Origin: Paroedura picta
Taxonomy: Eukaryota > Chordata > Lepidosauria > Squamata > Gekkonidae
DNA length: 64,000 nt
Reading direction: 5' to 3'
Assembly (NCBI RefSeq): GCF_049243985.1
Contig: NC_135374.1
Coordinates: 56,975,934-57,039,933 of the forward strand
The position numbers and the translations under genes were made by a program. Under the pieces are notes generated by a model, which ran no database searches, was not told the origin of the DNA, and saw nothing but the letters and a program-made list of their open reading frames with translations. Shown here in pieces: positions 22,211 to 35,770 of the stretch. The first letter of the stretch is position 1, and the number at the start of each line of letters is the position of its first letter.

Positions 22211-23061
22211 TTTACACCCTTTGAATTGTCTACACACTCTTAAAACCCATACACACTGAGATGACCTTTAAGACTGTAAAAGAGCACAATCTGGGCTCCA
22301 CCAAACCAAATGCAGCCTTCCAGCCAGGTATAGTAGCCTCCCTGGTAGCCTCCTCTCACCTTCATGCACTGACTCTTTCCTCAGCATGCAGCTCTAAGTC
22401 CTTCTCTGCTCAGCTAATGCTAACCAATCTTGGAGCAACAGACACTCAAGGCTCTGTTTCTGTGAAATGTTAACTCTTCATAGTCTTTCAGCTGTTTGTA
22501 CGGCACATCTAAGTTTTAAAAAGTGTGGTCTGTCACAGATGGACAAACAGACAGACAGATAGGCAACATGGGTTGGCAATAAGTCTGGGTTCTCTGTAAA
22601 ATATCACTCATGTCTGATTCCAGCCTAAATGGCTCTTGTGGAAGCAACTTTCCTTGCAAGTTGTGCAAATTTACCTAACTGTTCACACAAAATAATTTGT
22701 GGCACTTTTCTCTGTAGACAGTACCTCACCAAGGTTGTAATAATGCTGCAGCATTTCAAAAGTGATTTTTCATCTGTCATGGAAAGCTCTAAAAGGGTAC
22801 TTAAAACCCCACTGGTTAGGTCTATGGAGCTTGTTGTAAGATTCTCAGGACTGAGGCCAAATTCAGATGCGTGTGTAAAGTTAACCACAGTTGATAACAA
22901 CAGCTGTTAGTCTGACTACGGGGAAGATGGTGACTTATCTGAAGCACTTCCTGAGGCAATATCCAGTGCCACCATGTCTATCCATCTTTGATGTTAGTAA
23001 AGCCCATAAAGGGAAGATAGCTTAAAAGACTCTAACTAGACTGCACCAAGAAAAAATGTCA
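22211..23061. other. Non-coding, with one coding-like open frame (see 22625-22900)
   Basis: Otherwise no feature recognised. Confidence 0.4.
22625..22900 (-). other. Unrecognised 91-codon open frame, possibly a gene relic
   Basis: Reads ...SLLKCCSIITTLVRYCLQRK then VPQIILCEQLGKFAQLARKV. Its alpha-helical leucine pattern is more protein-like than other frames here. LLK...TTLVRYCLQ recalls a FANCI C-terminal stretch from memory (TALVRYYLQ), but the agreement is short and the neighbouring residues do not follow. No start context, splice sites or second exon are seen. Treat as unassigned. Confidence 0.2.
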
Positions 23062-24000
23062 GGGGCTTTACGCACCGGGATCTTTGTAGCAAATTGGTCA
23101 CTGAATGAAAAATCGCCATTTAAAATAGTGGAATTCGTCGTTATGCATACCTGCCTTTGTAGTGGAATCCAGTTGCGTTTTGTAGCGTTTCCCACAGGCT
23201 TCCGGTCTCGGCAGAAATCGCTAGAAAGGAAGCGCTATTGCCGAGCTCGTCCCGCCCCTGGCTGTCAAGCAGCCAATGGGCAGCCGTTAGCATGCTCCCA
23301 AACAGCCCCTTTCCCTTTAATAAAGGTTTTTTAAAAAAAAAAAAAACCGACCCATTGTAACGAATCTGTGTAGATTCGTTGCAACGGAGAGACCCATCCA
23401 GCTGCCTAATGTGTTTGAGCTGTCGTTTGATCGTTGCCACGCTGCCTCCGAGTGAAAAAAAAAAATCCCCCCCCCCCTCTCACGGGCCCGATTTTCGGCA
23501 GAATGAATGTGTAAAAATTAATGGGAAAATACATCAGCAAACGGGCTTTTCTGTGGTTTGTGCTTAGTGACTAAAGGGGAAGGACTGAAGCCAGGGAAGC
23601 CTCTAAACAGAAAGAGGCTCGCTGGTGCGTTTATCCCCGCTCGCTCGGAGAAAAAAAAATGGCGATCGCTTCGCCGGAAGATCAGAGAGGAGAGCGAGGG
23701 GGAGGGACTTTGTAGAAACCGCAACAATGTTAACGCACAGGTCTTTTTCGCTAGTGTTGCAGATTGGTTGCAGGAGTGTATCACTTTCCGGAGGGTGAAT
23801 CCACTTTTGGGGATTTCCCTGAAAGCGCTACAAGGAAGTGCTTTTTGCAGATTGGTTTCAGGTGTGTGGCAGATTGTCGACGACGTTGTGCAAAACGGCA
23901 AATCAGTAGCGTTTTCAATTGGCAACCATTGTGCTATTTTGAAGGCGTGCAAAAAGCCCTTCAGTATTGTTGTGAATATTGTGCAACTTATTTCATATTG
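23062..24000 (-). mobile_element. Non-autonomous PIF/Harbinger-like DNA transposon, copy B
   Basis: Inverted homologue of 16023-16909 along nearly its whole length: shared caatgggcagcc-type block, gagagacccatccagctgcc, the gatcgttgccacgctgcc block, ggcgatcgcttcgccggaag and gtgttgcagattggttgc. Left end GGGGCTTTACGCACCGG. The right end is worn and set by similarity only. Confidence 0.75.
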
Positions 24001-24274
24001 TGCATGTCATGCAAAGCTCAAATCTGTTCCTAATTCTTGTACATCCTATCAGTCAGTGGGTGTAACAAAGCTACCTAGATCTAGCACTGCTGTGCATGAA
24101 ATGCTTTGCAGTTTCAATTTATATTGTAGCTAAATAACTTTTTACTGGTACAATCAAACACTTTCTTATATAGCTAAGCCCCATCCAATCCTTTGGCCCT
24201 ATATTAAGGTGACCAGATTGTCCCACTTTTGGAGCGACATTTGGGGGCACCTGGCAAATTGCACTTATGTTGAC

Positions 24275-24276
<2 letters not shown>

Positions 24277-24336
<60 letters not shown>
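24277..24336. repeat. (TA)n microsatellite
   Basis: About 30 uninterrupted TA units. Confidence 0.97.
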
Positions 24337-24338
<2 letters not shown>

Positions 24339-26440
24339 ATACTATTTTTGCATTCTATGCGTTCTATGAAACTTTTTGTTGCTCCATATAGACCAAATTT
24401 TTAATCAAGAACACCCCCCCCCCCGGTCAATGGTGTCTCGCGTTACCAATGTTAAAATCTTGTCACCTTACAATTGATGCTTGTTACATCCATTCACATG
24501 ACCTTTGTTCCTTCAACTCTCCTATTCTTAGCTGCCCAAAGATTTCCTCTTACCTTATCCATTCCTCCCTTCTGCTTCATATGAACAGAACCTCCCACTC
24601 TGAACATGTGTTGTGCCACTTTTCCTTCAAGCCATCTTTATGGCCTTTTATTTACAACCTTAATACCCATTCCCAAATGGTTAAGAGTTAAGTAACTCTT
24701 GGTTCATCCTTCCCTGTCTTGGTTTTTCTCCTGTCCCATTTTCCACTAAATTTTGGATTGTAACCTCTCAGAGGAAGACACTTGTTTGTTTTTACGTACG
24801 AAGGAATGTAAGACAGTGTTAATATGGGGTGCCTAGATTATAAATAAAAAGAGAAGAATCCAACATACATGATAAAAGCTTCAACAATAGTTAATGAGAA
24901 TTTTTGTCCCTGATCTCTGAAATGAAAAGTTACTCAAAGAATGACCTTTGGTGGAAATCAATTGACATGTTACAGACTGAAGACATTGATCTGTCTGTGG
25001 AGTATCTTTGAACAAAGTGCATTTGCCATTATTGGTCTTATAATTAAAAGAACACTTGGAAAGCAATTGATCTAGAACAGAATTATGAGACCTCAAATAC
25101 TGAAGGTTCTAACATCAGACTGACAATATAATCCTTTATACTGTCAGAGAACATGATATTTGAAACAAAATTGGGGATTTTTAGCAACGGTAACCTTCAG
25201 CCCCTAATTTAAATCCTTTCTACAAGCTCTTCATCATGAACATGTTGTTGATGCTATAATGGAAATGCCCATTTGAATTAGTTGCAAGTATTCAGGCTTA
25301 ACCTTTGCACTCATTCTTAATTAAAGTGGGATTTGCTTGAGTGTTTACTAGTCACATGGACTTTAGCACTTACATAAACAGAAAATGGTCCTTAAACATG
25401 TATTATAAGTAAACTTCTGTACATCAGAACTTCCATAAATTTGAATGACAGTACTTCCATCTATAGCTATGTAATCCCTTCTGCTTTTTGTCATATTAAG
25501 TATTTAAAACTGACTGTGAACATACAGAATCAATATTTATTCCAGCAAACATTATATATTACATCACAGGAATGATAGACTTATTCATTCATGCTATGTG
25601 CATGACAATGCATGAGGTGCAGCAAATGGAATACTAAACAACTGCATGATAAATCATACAGAAATATTTCAGCTGTAGATTATTGAGCACTTAACATGAA
25701 TTGTCATGGTCTATGTTTAAGCATTCCAGGCAGAAGATATAATATAGAAAGGCAGTCCACAGCACTATGAAGACTGTCAGCTCTTCTTTTATATTAACAT
25801 CTGTCTCTATCAACAAATTGAATCTTATTTCTCCCACTTACTTTGCTTCACTGGCCCAGTAGCTGCAACTACTGCCATTTCTCATTCTCCAGCTGGGAGT
25901 CTAAGCACTCTATGTCTTAGCACATGAGATGGACACAGCACAGGTTCATCTGTCTCTGGCATTCTGATGCTTGGTGATTGGTTTTCCAACTTGAGCAGGA
26001 AGCAGCAACCGAAACAGTTATGAACAGACAGGCACAGCTAAGAATGAAGTGTCAGAAGCTAACAGAGAGAGAAAGAGGGAGAGTTCACTATTTACCTATC
26101 TTCCAGACTACAGCATACCACATTAAAAATACACTTATTTTTGAATAGTTTTAAATAATATTTATTCTAATTTTATTTTAAATATTTATATTCCACCTTA
26201 TTTCTTTGGACTCAAGGCATGTCATATATAGTTTAATTACTTTTAAGAAGACTTATTAGAATTTATAGCACAAATCTGATGAACTGATTTATGGTTGAGA
26301 ATATAATTTTGGTGTCCATATTATGATTCTTCTATTCCATACCACACAGTTTTATTATTATTATTACTTAAAATCTTCCTGGATAGTAAATTATCTAAAC
26401 TGCTGTGCATATTGTGTGTGTAAAAACATAGTATACAGAT
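24337..26440. other. Non-coding, nothing recognised
   Basis: About 2.1 kb AT-rich DNA, apart from a poly-C run near 24412. Confidence 0.4.
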
Positions 26441-26700
26441 TTTATTATTATTATTATTATTATTACTATTATTATTATTGATTTATTTCCTGCCACTCCC
26501 AAATTAGCTCCCAATGTTGCATATCATAAAATCCCCACTAAGCCCCCCAGTTAAAACATAATCCCCAACATGGTGGCAACCCCCCCTAAAACCCCTCGCT
26601 ATTGGGCGGGCGGAAGGAGGTAAGAGGATACTCATACCTGGAGGGAGGGCGTGGATCTACCTCGCTGACCCCAGCCTCAAGCATAAAAATTAACATTAAA
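26441..26700 (-). mobile_element. L2-like LINE 3' end with (ATT)n tail
   Basis: An ATT tract (26441-26479) leads into gatttatttcctgccactcccaa, which on the minus strand is an L2-type 3' end. A GC-rich part follows to about 26670. Confidence 0.5.
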
Positions 26701-27200
26701 TTATTTTTGTCTATCCTGTCATGTCCCGAAACTATTCTGTGAACGTAATTAACAATCTCAGTAAGATCAGGAATGCCTCCTTGATGACCAGCTCTGTAGG
26801 TGTGGGTGAGAGAACATTCTAGGGGATGAAGATTGTTAGCTTGCTGTTAACCAGGGATGTACAATTTGGTTGAGTTTAGCCTAAAATACCCTGAATCAGT
26901 GTCAATGGGGGGTATTCCCTACGCTGAACCACAATTTGCCAATGCAGAACATACTTGGAATAACTGAAACCCAAGTTGATTTAGGTTTCAATGTGGGTGA
27001 TTTAGTGAAAGACAGCTGGAATGGTTTCAAACCTTGCCAGTGCTCCTTTTTGCTTCCTTCCTACCCTCCCTCCTCCTACCCCTAGAACCCAGTGAATAGC
27101 TGATCTCATGTAAAGAATTCTGTGGATTGGATTGGGTTGTTTTTCAGGCTGTGTGTGGGGGGGGGGGAGGTAGTTTGAATTGACCCTCTCTGCACAGCCC
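26701..27200. other. Non-coding, nothing recognised
   Basis: No gene; a poly-G run lies near 27158. Confidence 0.35.
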
Positions 27201-27214
27201 AAGCTTATCTCAAT

Positions 27215-27364
<150 letters not shown>

Positions 27365-29674
27365 CCACTATACCAAACTGGCTCTAAATAAACAAACAAA
27401 CACACACAGCCCAGCAGACAGCTAATCCCACCGAGAGGTTTCTCTTCTCAAATCAGTTGTTTTTCAGGGCCAGGGATTTAAATGGATTGAGATCCTTTTA
27501 AATGCCTCCAAGCCAAAAGAGTCAGTTTCCCTTAATCTTGCCTATACAAATACGAATACAGATATTGGTATACAAGTGAATTGGTATAGACCAACGTGGG
27601 ATGGGCCAAAACTACCTGACCCTGAAAAAAAGGTGTGTTTTTGTTGTTGTTGTTGTTTTTTACACATCACTAGTGTTAACCAACATTTTTCTGCATGTGC
27701 CTGGCCAATTCCCTTTCTTTTTAGTTGCTATGTTTTTGACATGAACTGTCACATGTCTTCATATTCTACTTTCTTATTAGAGTCCAACATGAGATATCAG
27801 GTATATTTGTTTCAGTGTTGCTTGGTACTAAAAACTTCACTGCCTTTTGAACATTTTGCTTTTGTATCATTTTAGTGTTGAAGAAGTAGCTGAAAGACAC
27901 AAGAACTAGAATAAAACAAAAGTCAGCTATTTTGTGTGTGTGTGCTTTAGAAAAACTGGAAATATTGGGGCAGTTTTTGTAGTATTTTAGGTGGAGGAAC
28001 CTTGTTTTAAAGGAAGGGTTCTCCTATGAGGGGAAAGAAAATTTTTGCATAAAACCATCGAACTGATCTCTTCATATTAAAGTAACCCAAACTGTATCCT
28101 GCACCTAGATTTTCTAATTTCTTTCACAGGGGTAGAAGACATCTGAAATCATTGCACAATTTCTTTCCAGCCTTTTTTCAAAAATACCTTTTGTCATTTA
28201 TTGTTTCCATTTGCAGCTTTTGTTTAGTTAATTATAAATTATTGTTGTACTACCGAAAGATAAACTATTTCCCCTCTACGAATTGGTACTTGGACTAATT
28301 TGTTTTATTTCATGCCATCAGCTGCTGCAATTTTTTGTACCTGCTTCCATCCTTATCAAACTGAAGGACTTGTACAGTCAAACATCTGTGAGGCACAAAA
28401 AGCAGGGTTTGCAAAGGAGGAGGAGGAGGAGAAGAAGTTAATGTTAACAGATAGGAAAGGAAAAGTATGCACACAACCTTGTACCATAACACTGGAAAGC
28501 AAAAATGCTCCAAATCTTCTTCCTTTGCTTTGCAGATCCTACTTTCTTCAGATATTCATCACACCCCACTATAGTATACTGATGTCCAACTACACAGTCT
28601 AAATTAAACTTAAGGAGGGGGATCTGTATATCATGACACATCTTTAGATGTAGAATATAGATAGTATTTTATCAGTTGTGTAATCTTTGTTATGACATTA
28701 TCTGCACACAGTGTAAAGATTTAGAAACAAATAAAACTCATAAAATAATTTTAGTGCTCTCAGAGTTTCACAATGCAATATACTATCTTGTAAATGCTTC
28801 CCATACTGTCCTGCCTGCCTGCTAATATCCTAATCACAAGCCCCCTGCATTCAGATGTAAAGTGAGTAGTAACCAGACACTGGACCATTTCAATGTTGAT
28901 GCCTTACCTATAGATTTTTTTAAATTATTTATCATTAGACTTGTATCCCACCACTCCCAGACAAGCTGGGGGTTTTCTCCTTTGAGATTTGCCTGGCACT
29001 TACATTACATCTTTTAGGTGTCAGGCTAAAACAGTCGTCTCTCCAGGTTTTAAATTAAAGGGCTATTTTTTTAAAATCATCATGTTATAGTCTGTTTTTA
29101 GTCTTTAATTTTCCTTCACTTCTTCAGTGTATAGGTTTGCTTTTTGCAAGGCCTTTTCACCTAAGATATATGCAGCCTGTCCCCTGTGTAAATTATGATC
29201 TTCACAGTAGGCCCTGATGCCTAAGGACTAAACGTGCTTTATTAAATCACATGTTCTTTCCCCTCATCATATTGGTTCCCACAAACTTCACTCCTCCTGA
29301 TACCTGCTGCTCTATATTGGTGGTATTTTATCCTCTTGATAATTGGTTTTATCCTCTTGATAATTGATAAATATAAAACCTTGTCAGCCGTATTAACTTT
29401 GTTGCTTCTCTTGTCTTGTTGTAGCAACACAATCAATTCTGTCCACTAACTAAAGCCACCCTAGACTAATATCTTTCTCTTTCTGACACGGCCCAAATTA
29501 GTGCATTGATTATTTTTGTAATGTCTTACAATAAACATCCTTGGGGGGAGGGTTATCAAATCTTCTTGCTACCCTGTTGGGTTAGGAATAACAATACTTC
29601 AGTACTCAATCTAGTGCCATATTTTGGTTATAGAGATAACACTTTTCTGTTACTCTTGACATGGTGTTGCCACA
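27365..29674. other. Non-coding; one short L2-like tail near 28911-28980
   Basis: AT-rich. On the minus strand 28911-28980 reads as an L2-like 3' end (gggagtggtgggatacaag). Nothing else recognised. Confidence 0.4.
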
Positions 29675-30169
29675 TTACTCTCTAAAGTTCATCTGTGTCT
29701 CAAGAAATGTTAACTTCCACTGCTAAGTATATACACAGCTCACAGAGTCAGAGTTTAATAATCCCTTGGCACCAGTCTTCTGGTGTTAATAGTTGCATAT
29801 ATAATATCCCACACCTACATGTGAAATTATTTCCTTTAAAATCTTATGTTCTAACCATTGGTGTATGTCCTAAAGGTAAAGGTAAAGGTATCCCCTGTGC
29901 AAGCACCGAGTCATGTCTGACCCTTGGGGTGACGCCCTCTAGCGTTTTCATGGCAGACTCAATACGGGGTGGTTTGCCAGTGCCTTCCCCAGTCATGACC
30001 GTTTACCCCCCAGCAAGCTGGGTACTCATTTTACTGACCTCGGAAGGATGGAAGGCTGAGTCAACCTTGAGCCGGCTGCTGGGATTGAACTCCCAGGCTC
30101 ATGGGCAAAGCTTTCAGACGGCTTGCCTTACCACTCTGCGCCACAAGAGGCTCTTTACTCTCTAAAGTT
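29675..30169 (-). repeat. 15-bp direct repeats enclosing the SINE plus extra 3' sequence
   Basis: ttactctctaaagtt at 29675-29689 and 30155-30169. This looks like a target duplication of one insertion of about 465 bp made of the SINE and 181 bases (29690-29870) on its 3' side. Confidence 0.7.
29871..30153 (-). mobile_element. tRNA-derived SINE with Bov-B-type tail, full length
   Basis: Same family as 19914-20194, opposite strand. Its 5' end at 30153 touches ttactctctaaagtt (30155-30169), which recurs at 29675-29689. The matching copy is therefore about 180 bases beyond the SINE tail rather than next to it. Confidence 0.9.
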
Positions 30170-31346
30170 GTCCTAGCAGGAGCCTAACTATTGAAAGCCG
30201 ATGCATGTACAATAGAAAAGCATTCTACATTCAGAAACCAGTTTCACGCAACAGGCTACACAGGTGAAACCGGAGTGTCTTTAGTGAATGGTAATGCAAG
30301 CAGAACCACATGTATAACTCGATTTGATCATCTGCTCTGGGTAGCGTGAAACTACAACCACAGGAGAAGATTACAGCCTGCTGAGTACACAAGCTAGCGA
30401 TAACTTTCTGCTATTGTTGTCATTTCCTGGGCTGGCACAGCAGTATTTCCACCCAGCAGGTAATTTAAATGGCAAAAAGTCTGGGGATCTTAGTTCTACC
30501 ATGAAGTAGAATTCATAATTTATATTGTTTATATCACTGATTAAATATCCTGTATCCTGTAACAAACATTGTAGCTGCATAACCATTTAATTTAAAAGAG
30601 GCAGGACGGTGTCCTTCTAAGTTAACAGGATAGTATCCTTCTAAGTCCACTGACTTCAAGGGACTTAGAACTCTGCTGAGGACTGCATGGTTATTGCCTT
30701 TATCATTAATGTCAATGAAGTCAAGACCTTGATTATCTGGAAATAGCCCTGGAGACTCACCTTAAGGGGCCGTTGCTGCAGTGGGAGAGGGAGCACACTG
30801 AGGACAAGCCGGGTGGGAGAAAACTCCCATCCCCAGCAGCCCCTGCATGAGGTCACACACAGCACAACACTGTTGGAGGCGGGGCTGACGGGGCGTCCTT
30901 TTAAGGGGCAGCCCTACATGCCTCGGCCTCTTCCTGCTCCTGCAAGCTCAGAGATTGCGAAACCCACCCTACCACCCCTTTTTGTTGGGAAGTTGTATAT
31001 TTTAAAAAAGTGTTTGTTCCGTTGTGGTTTATATTGCACTTCATTGTCACAGCCGGCGGAATGGGAGCATGGGAAAAGTTAATTTTGGGGTAGCCAAGCT
31101 TCCGCGCTAGCTTCCCCTAGGTTGGGGGTCCCCTTAAGGGACCAGGTGGATGCAGAGCCTGATTGAAGGCTTGCATTTCCGGGAGGCGAGGTGAGGTGGA
31201 CGCCCAGTAGGGTAACTCCACTTTGCCTCCTCCCTTCAGGCCCCACAGACCATCAGGACCTTAGGGGTGACCTTTGACACTTTCCTTACTATGCCAGACA
31301 AAAATACAATGTAAGGAATTGGGGGAGGGGCGGTCTGAGTGCAGAC

Positions 31347-31348
<2 letters not shown>
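30170..31348. other. Non-coding; GC-rich block of unknown origin at 30750-31260
   Basis: The block has a CpG-containing interior and repeated ccttaagggg motifs, suggesting an old transposon, but no ends or frame were found. Confidence 0.35.

Positions 31349-31400
<52 letters not shown>
31349..31400. repeat. (CT)n microsatellite
   Basis: About 26 CT units. Confidence 0.97.
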
Positions 31401-31402
<2 letters not shown>

Positions 31403-33284
31403 CAGTAGTTTACCTCCAGACTACTACCCTTAGGCTAAGATCTCTGTAACTCTTGCCACAGGCTAATGTGTAGAGTTGCCCCCCATTGGTTGTTGCAGAT
31501 AAATAAAAACTCTTTGGGCCTCTTTGCCAGTATGCCACTTCCATGTACAACTCAAAAGCAACAATGGGTAGCTGCAGGAATCACTAGAAATATTAAGGTA
31601 AAACCAGAATTTCTGGCTATTCCTAGAGCTATCCATTGTCCTTTCCAGGTTGTACCTGGAAGTGATGTAGTGATGTCATTGTTGACAATGTCACACAAGC
31701 CCCATGGCCATGCCCCCCAAACCTCCTGCTGGTTTTCAGGCTGGGGAATCTGAGATTTAAAAAGGTTACTTGCCAGGAAAGGCTGGCAGAGAAGGTCAAC
31801 TATACGGCCATACAGCAGCTGGCTGGTGTTCCAATTCCCTCCCTCCCTGTATATTCATGTTATTCAGCAGAAAAGTTGTTTGCAGATTGATTTGACTCCA
31901 AAGAATTATTAGCCCAAGAGTCATCAGAAAGTATATAAAAGTGCTTTGAAAAGTGCTTTGCCTGCCCTGCAAAATTCAGACTTCAAATATTCAAGGAACT
32001 GACCCATGCAAGTTGAGAGCAAAAGAAACCAAAGTAAGCCTGTGGAAAAGGCAGTTGAAAAATCAACTCATTTTTCCTGATTATGACTAACACTCAAGTA
32101 TTATTCAAGGTATGTATGAAATGTAGAAAGACAGCCTGCTTCAATCGGTTCTGTTAACTAATATGTGTCCTGTATAGCTCATTACACAGTCAGACCTGTC
32201 TATTAGGGCAGGCTCATTCTGTCACCAAGACAGAAGTTCTGAAGTGTTCACAGCATGCTCTACTGCTCAATGTGATATCTAGGCAGTCTCATACCAAGTT
32301 CAAGAGATGGGTTACGATTTTTATTTTATAACATTATGCACATGTTCCATATAATTGCCAGTCTATGCATTTTTACCAGTCCGCTTACATGAATGGCTCA
32401 ATTATGCACAAAACTAATGCAGAACCACTGGGTTTCTGGAGTACTCGTGCCCTGGGGACTACTCATTGTGAATAGATGAAAATTGCATATATTCTCTCTC
32501 CCTGGCTCCCCAGGTAACTTCTACTTGTGGGAAATGGCTACATAAAAAGCCTGCTGTTACACTCTGCTTAGAGCCTCGAAGAAAGAAAGTCTACCACCAT
32601 CTTGCAAGACATATACGACTGTACTTTCTGGTCTCCAGAAAGCTGACAGGAACTTCAGATGGAAAAAGAACTCTTCTCCAATCACCACTTCCTCTACCCA
32701 CCAACACATCCTTCATGCAACTGCTTTGAGCCTGGGTGATCAATGAGAGGGACTAGAAAATATCTGGCTTCAAACTGCAAACTGGCTTACAGTGAAGTTA
32801 GAATAACTATGAATCCATCTATGTTTATTACCAGCCCATGATCCTGAGACTCGACCAGGAGGAAAATGCTTCCCTGAGACTCAAGAAGGGAAGGAATGTT
32901 TTTTTCTCAGTCATGGCTTAATCATTAAAAACGAGAAATGAGCAACTCAGGATATCTTAGGTGATGCAGATTTTAAGTTTTCCTGAGAATATCTGTTCCA
33001 AAGGTGTCATACGTAATTAAAGAAAAATGATGATTGCATAGTTCAGGCAATTGTTCACAATTCCTGGTGTCTTTTGCAACTTAAAGATAATTTCACAAAT
33101 TGTGTTTGTTGGAAACAAGCAATACAGCTTTGAGAGCAGATAACATACAAGAGGATACATTTGTCAACTGCAACCACTGATCTTAATCTACAAACCATTT
33201 TGAAATCTGTCACATATGAGTTCTTTTATCGTTAAGAACTTTTCAAACAAAACCTCCTTGGCCACTTCCCTCTTTTGCTCAAAT
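31401..33284. other. Non-coding, nothing recognised
   Basis: About 1.9 kb without a clear repeat or exon. Confidence 0.35.
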
Positions 33285-33767
33285 GTTATATATCTCAGGG
33301 ACCATCTGTCTCATGCCCCCTACAGAATTCTTTGCTGGTGGTCCCTGGCCTGTGGGAGGTGCATCTGGCCTGAACCAGTGCCAGGGCCTTTTCAGCCCTA
33401 GCCCCTATCAGGTGGAATGAGCTCCCAGATGAGCTGAGAACCCTGTTGGAGCTGGCACAGTTCCGCAGGGCATGCAAGATCTTTCACCAGACTTTTGCCT
33501 GACTCCAGGACCAAGAGACCCTGGGTCCCTGCCCCCTCATCCCCCCCTTCAGGACACAGGTATTTTATGGACATCAGCCACTGACCACAGTTATGAGCTG
33601 GCCGACCAGGATTCTGCAGAGGGTGGGAACCAGGGGGGAGGAATTATGCTGCCATTGTTGATTATTATATTGTGTTTTATCTGTATGCTGGGATTTTACT
33701 GTAATAAGGGTTTTTAACTTGTTACCTGCTGCAAGCCAGCAGACCCAAGAGTGGTGGGATATCAATC

Positions 33768-33831
<64 letters not shown>

Positions 33832-33834
33832 ATA
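33285..33834 (+). mobile_element. L2-like LINE 3' end with (AAAT)n tail
   Basis: Contains ggtggaatgagctcccag, ctggcacagttccgcaggg and, near the end, gtggtgggatatcaat followed by about 15 AAAT units (33769-33831). Shares blocks with 63705-64000. Confidence 0.8.
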
Positions 33835-34822
33835 TAATCAAAATATTAATATAGGATTCTATGCTTTTTTGAAGAAGACTTCCACATTTAAAACACCATG
33901 ATTAAATCAAACACAATTAGATTACTTTGTGATTAGTGGCTGAAAAGCCAGGAAGATAATTTCCAAAGGAGGTATTACAGAGTTAATTAAGAGTTTAATC
34001 TTTCCCAAATGGAAAGTAAATCTAAACTCATCCCTGGAAATTGCTTTTTCCTGATTGAATGACGTAAAATTAAAATTCCACCTAGAAGAGATAGTTCTCC
34101 TACATCTTTGTATGTTACATTCTTCTAGCAGATTCAGCTTCCAAAAAAGGAAAAGGGTTCTATAGTTTAATTAAACAAATAGACAAATACTTACTGCTGT
34201 TACTTCTTATACAACTCAAATGTTTGAAGAAGGAGCACCACCTTCTGGCCACTGGAAGAAGATGCTTCCAACTAGTTCTACAAACAAGTGACACTGAGTT
34301 GCTATTTTATGAAATAATTTCACAACAATAAATCTGTTCAGTCAGTTAAGTTACACTATTACGTTACAACCACAAGTATATTTTACATTAAATTTTGTTG
34401 CCGATTGTATTCATTGTTAGTGCTTACTTAAAGTTAATGCATCTTTTTCATTTTCTAACAATCAAAACTATATTTTAATTCCACCTCATTAACAGCATAT
34501 CCTCTTGGCCTGTGTATCTTTGGTTATCACCCTCACTATACAACTGATAAAACAAACCATTTCCTATGAAAAATCCTATCACAATAAACCAATTGGAAGC
34601 ATGAACCAAATTTAGCTAAATTATCTTCTGGCCAGATCTTTCTAGACTGTAAATATAAATGTTCTAACGCCCATGTCACCAGCTTCTTGATGCATTCACT
34701 TTCCAGTAGGGATTGTGAAGTCAAATGAAGATTCCACAATCCACTTTAATATATTTGACAAACTAACTTGTGGGGAAGAGGGCTATCTTCAAAACCTGAT
34801 TGGAGATGAACCTAACAAGTCC

Positions 34823-34866
<44 letters not shown>

Positions 34867-35480
34867 ATTTATTTATTTGGAAGTGGGGAAATGCAGACCG
34901 TATTAAAATTCTATTGGAGCTAAGAATATGATGTTAGGAATGTTGCCTAACAAATTACCACAATTTTTAGAAAAGATGTTTGAATATATGGTGTCAGCAG
35001 CTAGAATTATCTGTGCAGCAAAATGAAAATCAGGTTTCTCTTCAATATGTGAAAATAAACTTGTTGACTATGCCATAATGGGGAAATAGCATATTTGAGA
35101 AACAGGTCAGTTATGACATTTGAGGAGAAATGGAATGTTTCTTATGTAAGCAGGAGAAAATGGAGAAAGTTTTATAATTGTATATAAATGTGAAAAAGAT
35201 TTAAATGTTAAGGTATAAGGAAAGAGATTTTGAACAAAAATATCTTGTTTTTTTAATGTGAGATATGAACAAGATTTTCTTTTGAACTTGGGTATTTTGA
35301 AAGACACTTTTGAAAGTGTCTAGAAATGAAGAGATATTTTAATGTGAAATATGTAATGATTAAAAATATAGTTCCAGAGGACACCAGTTGTGAAGTTCGG
35401 AATTTGCAATTTTTGAAGTGGGAACTGTTGTATTTTATGGAGAACTAGTAGATAAGCCAATTTTTAAAACAGGCACATGT
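33835..35480. other. Non-coding; (GCTT)n tract at 34823-34866
   Basis: AT-rich apart from about ten GCTT/CTTG units. Nothing else recognised. Confidence 0.45.
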
Positions 35481-35770
35481 TCAGGAGGTCAGGGAGAGCA
35501 GTGGGGTGTGTGATTGTCATGTGTGATTGTCGTTTCCCAGCATCCTCCAGCATGGCTGCTGCAGGGCATACAGTTGCCCTTCCCCATGTTGCCCCAGTGG
35601 TGAGAAGACCAGGGAGAACGGCAGGACTGCTGTAACGCATGTGGTTGGCCTTTCCTGGCGTCCCCCCGCACCACAGGTGAGCCACCATGGGGCTGTTGCC
35701 CTTCCCTGCATTGCCCTGGTTGCAAGGAGGCCAGCCCTCCCATTGAAGGCCAATATGTTGTCAGGTAATG
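35481..35770. repeat. Unclassified GC-rich block with internal repeats
   Basis: The motif gcccttccccatgttgcccc recurs in altered form as gcccttccctgcattgccc and ggcctttcctggcgtcccc. No ends found. Confidence 0.35.

Noticed and set aside
34823-34866. GCTT array, considered as a short CRISPR-like or functional repeat
   Set aside because: Plain tetranucleotide microsatellite in a vertebrate genome; no spacers.
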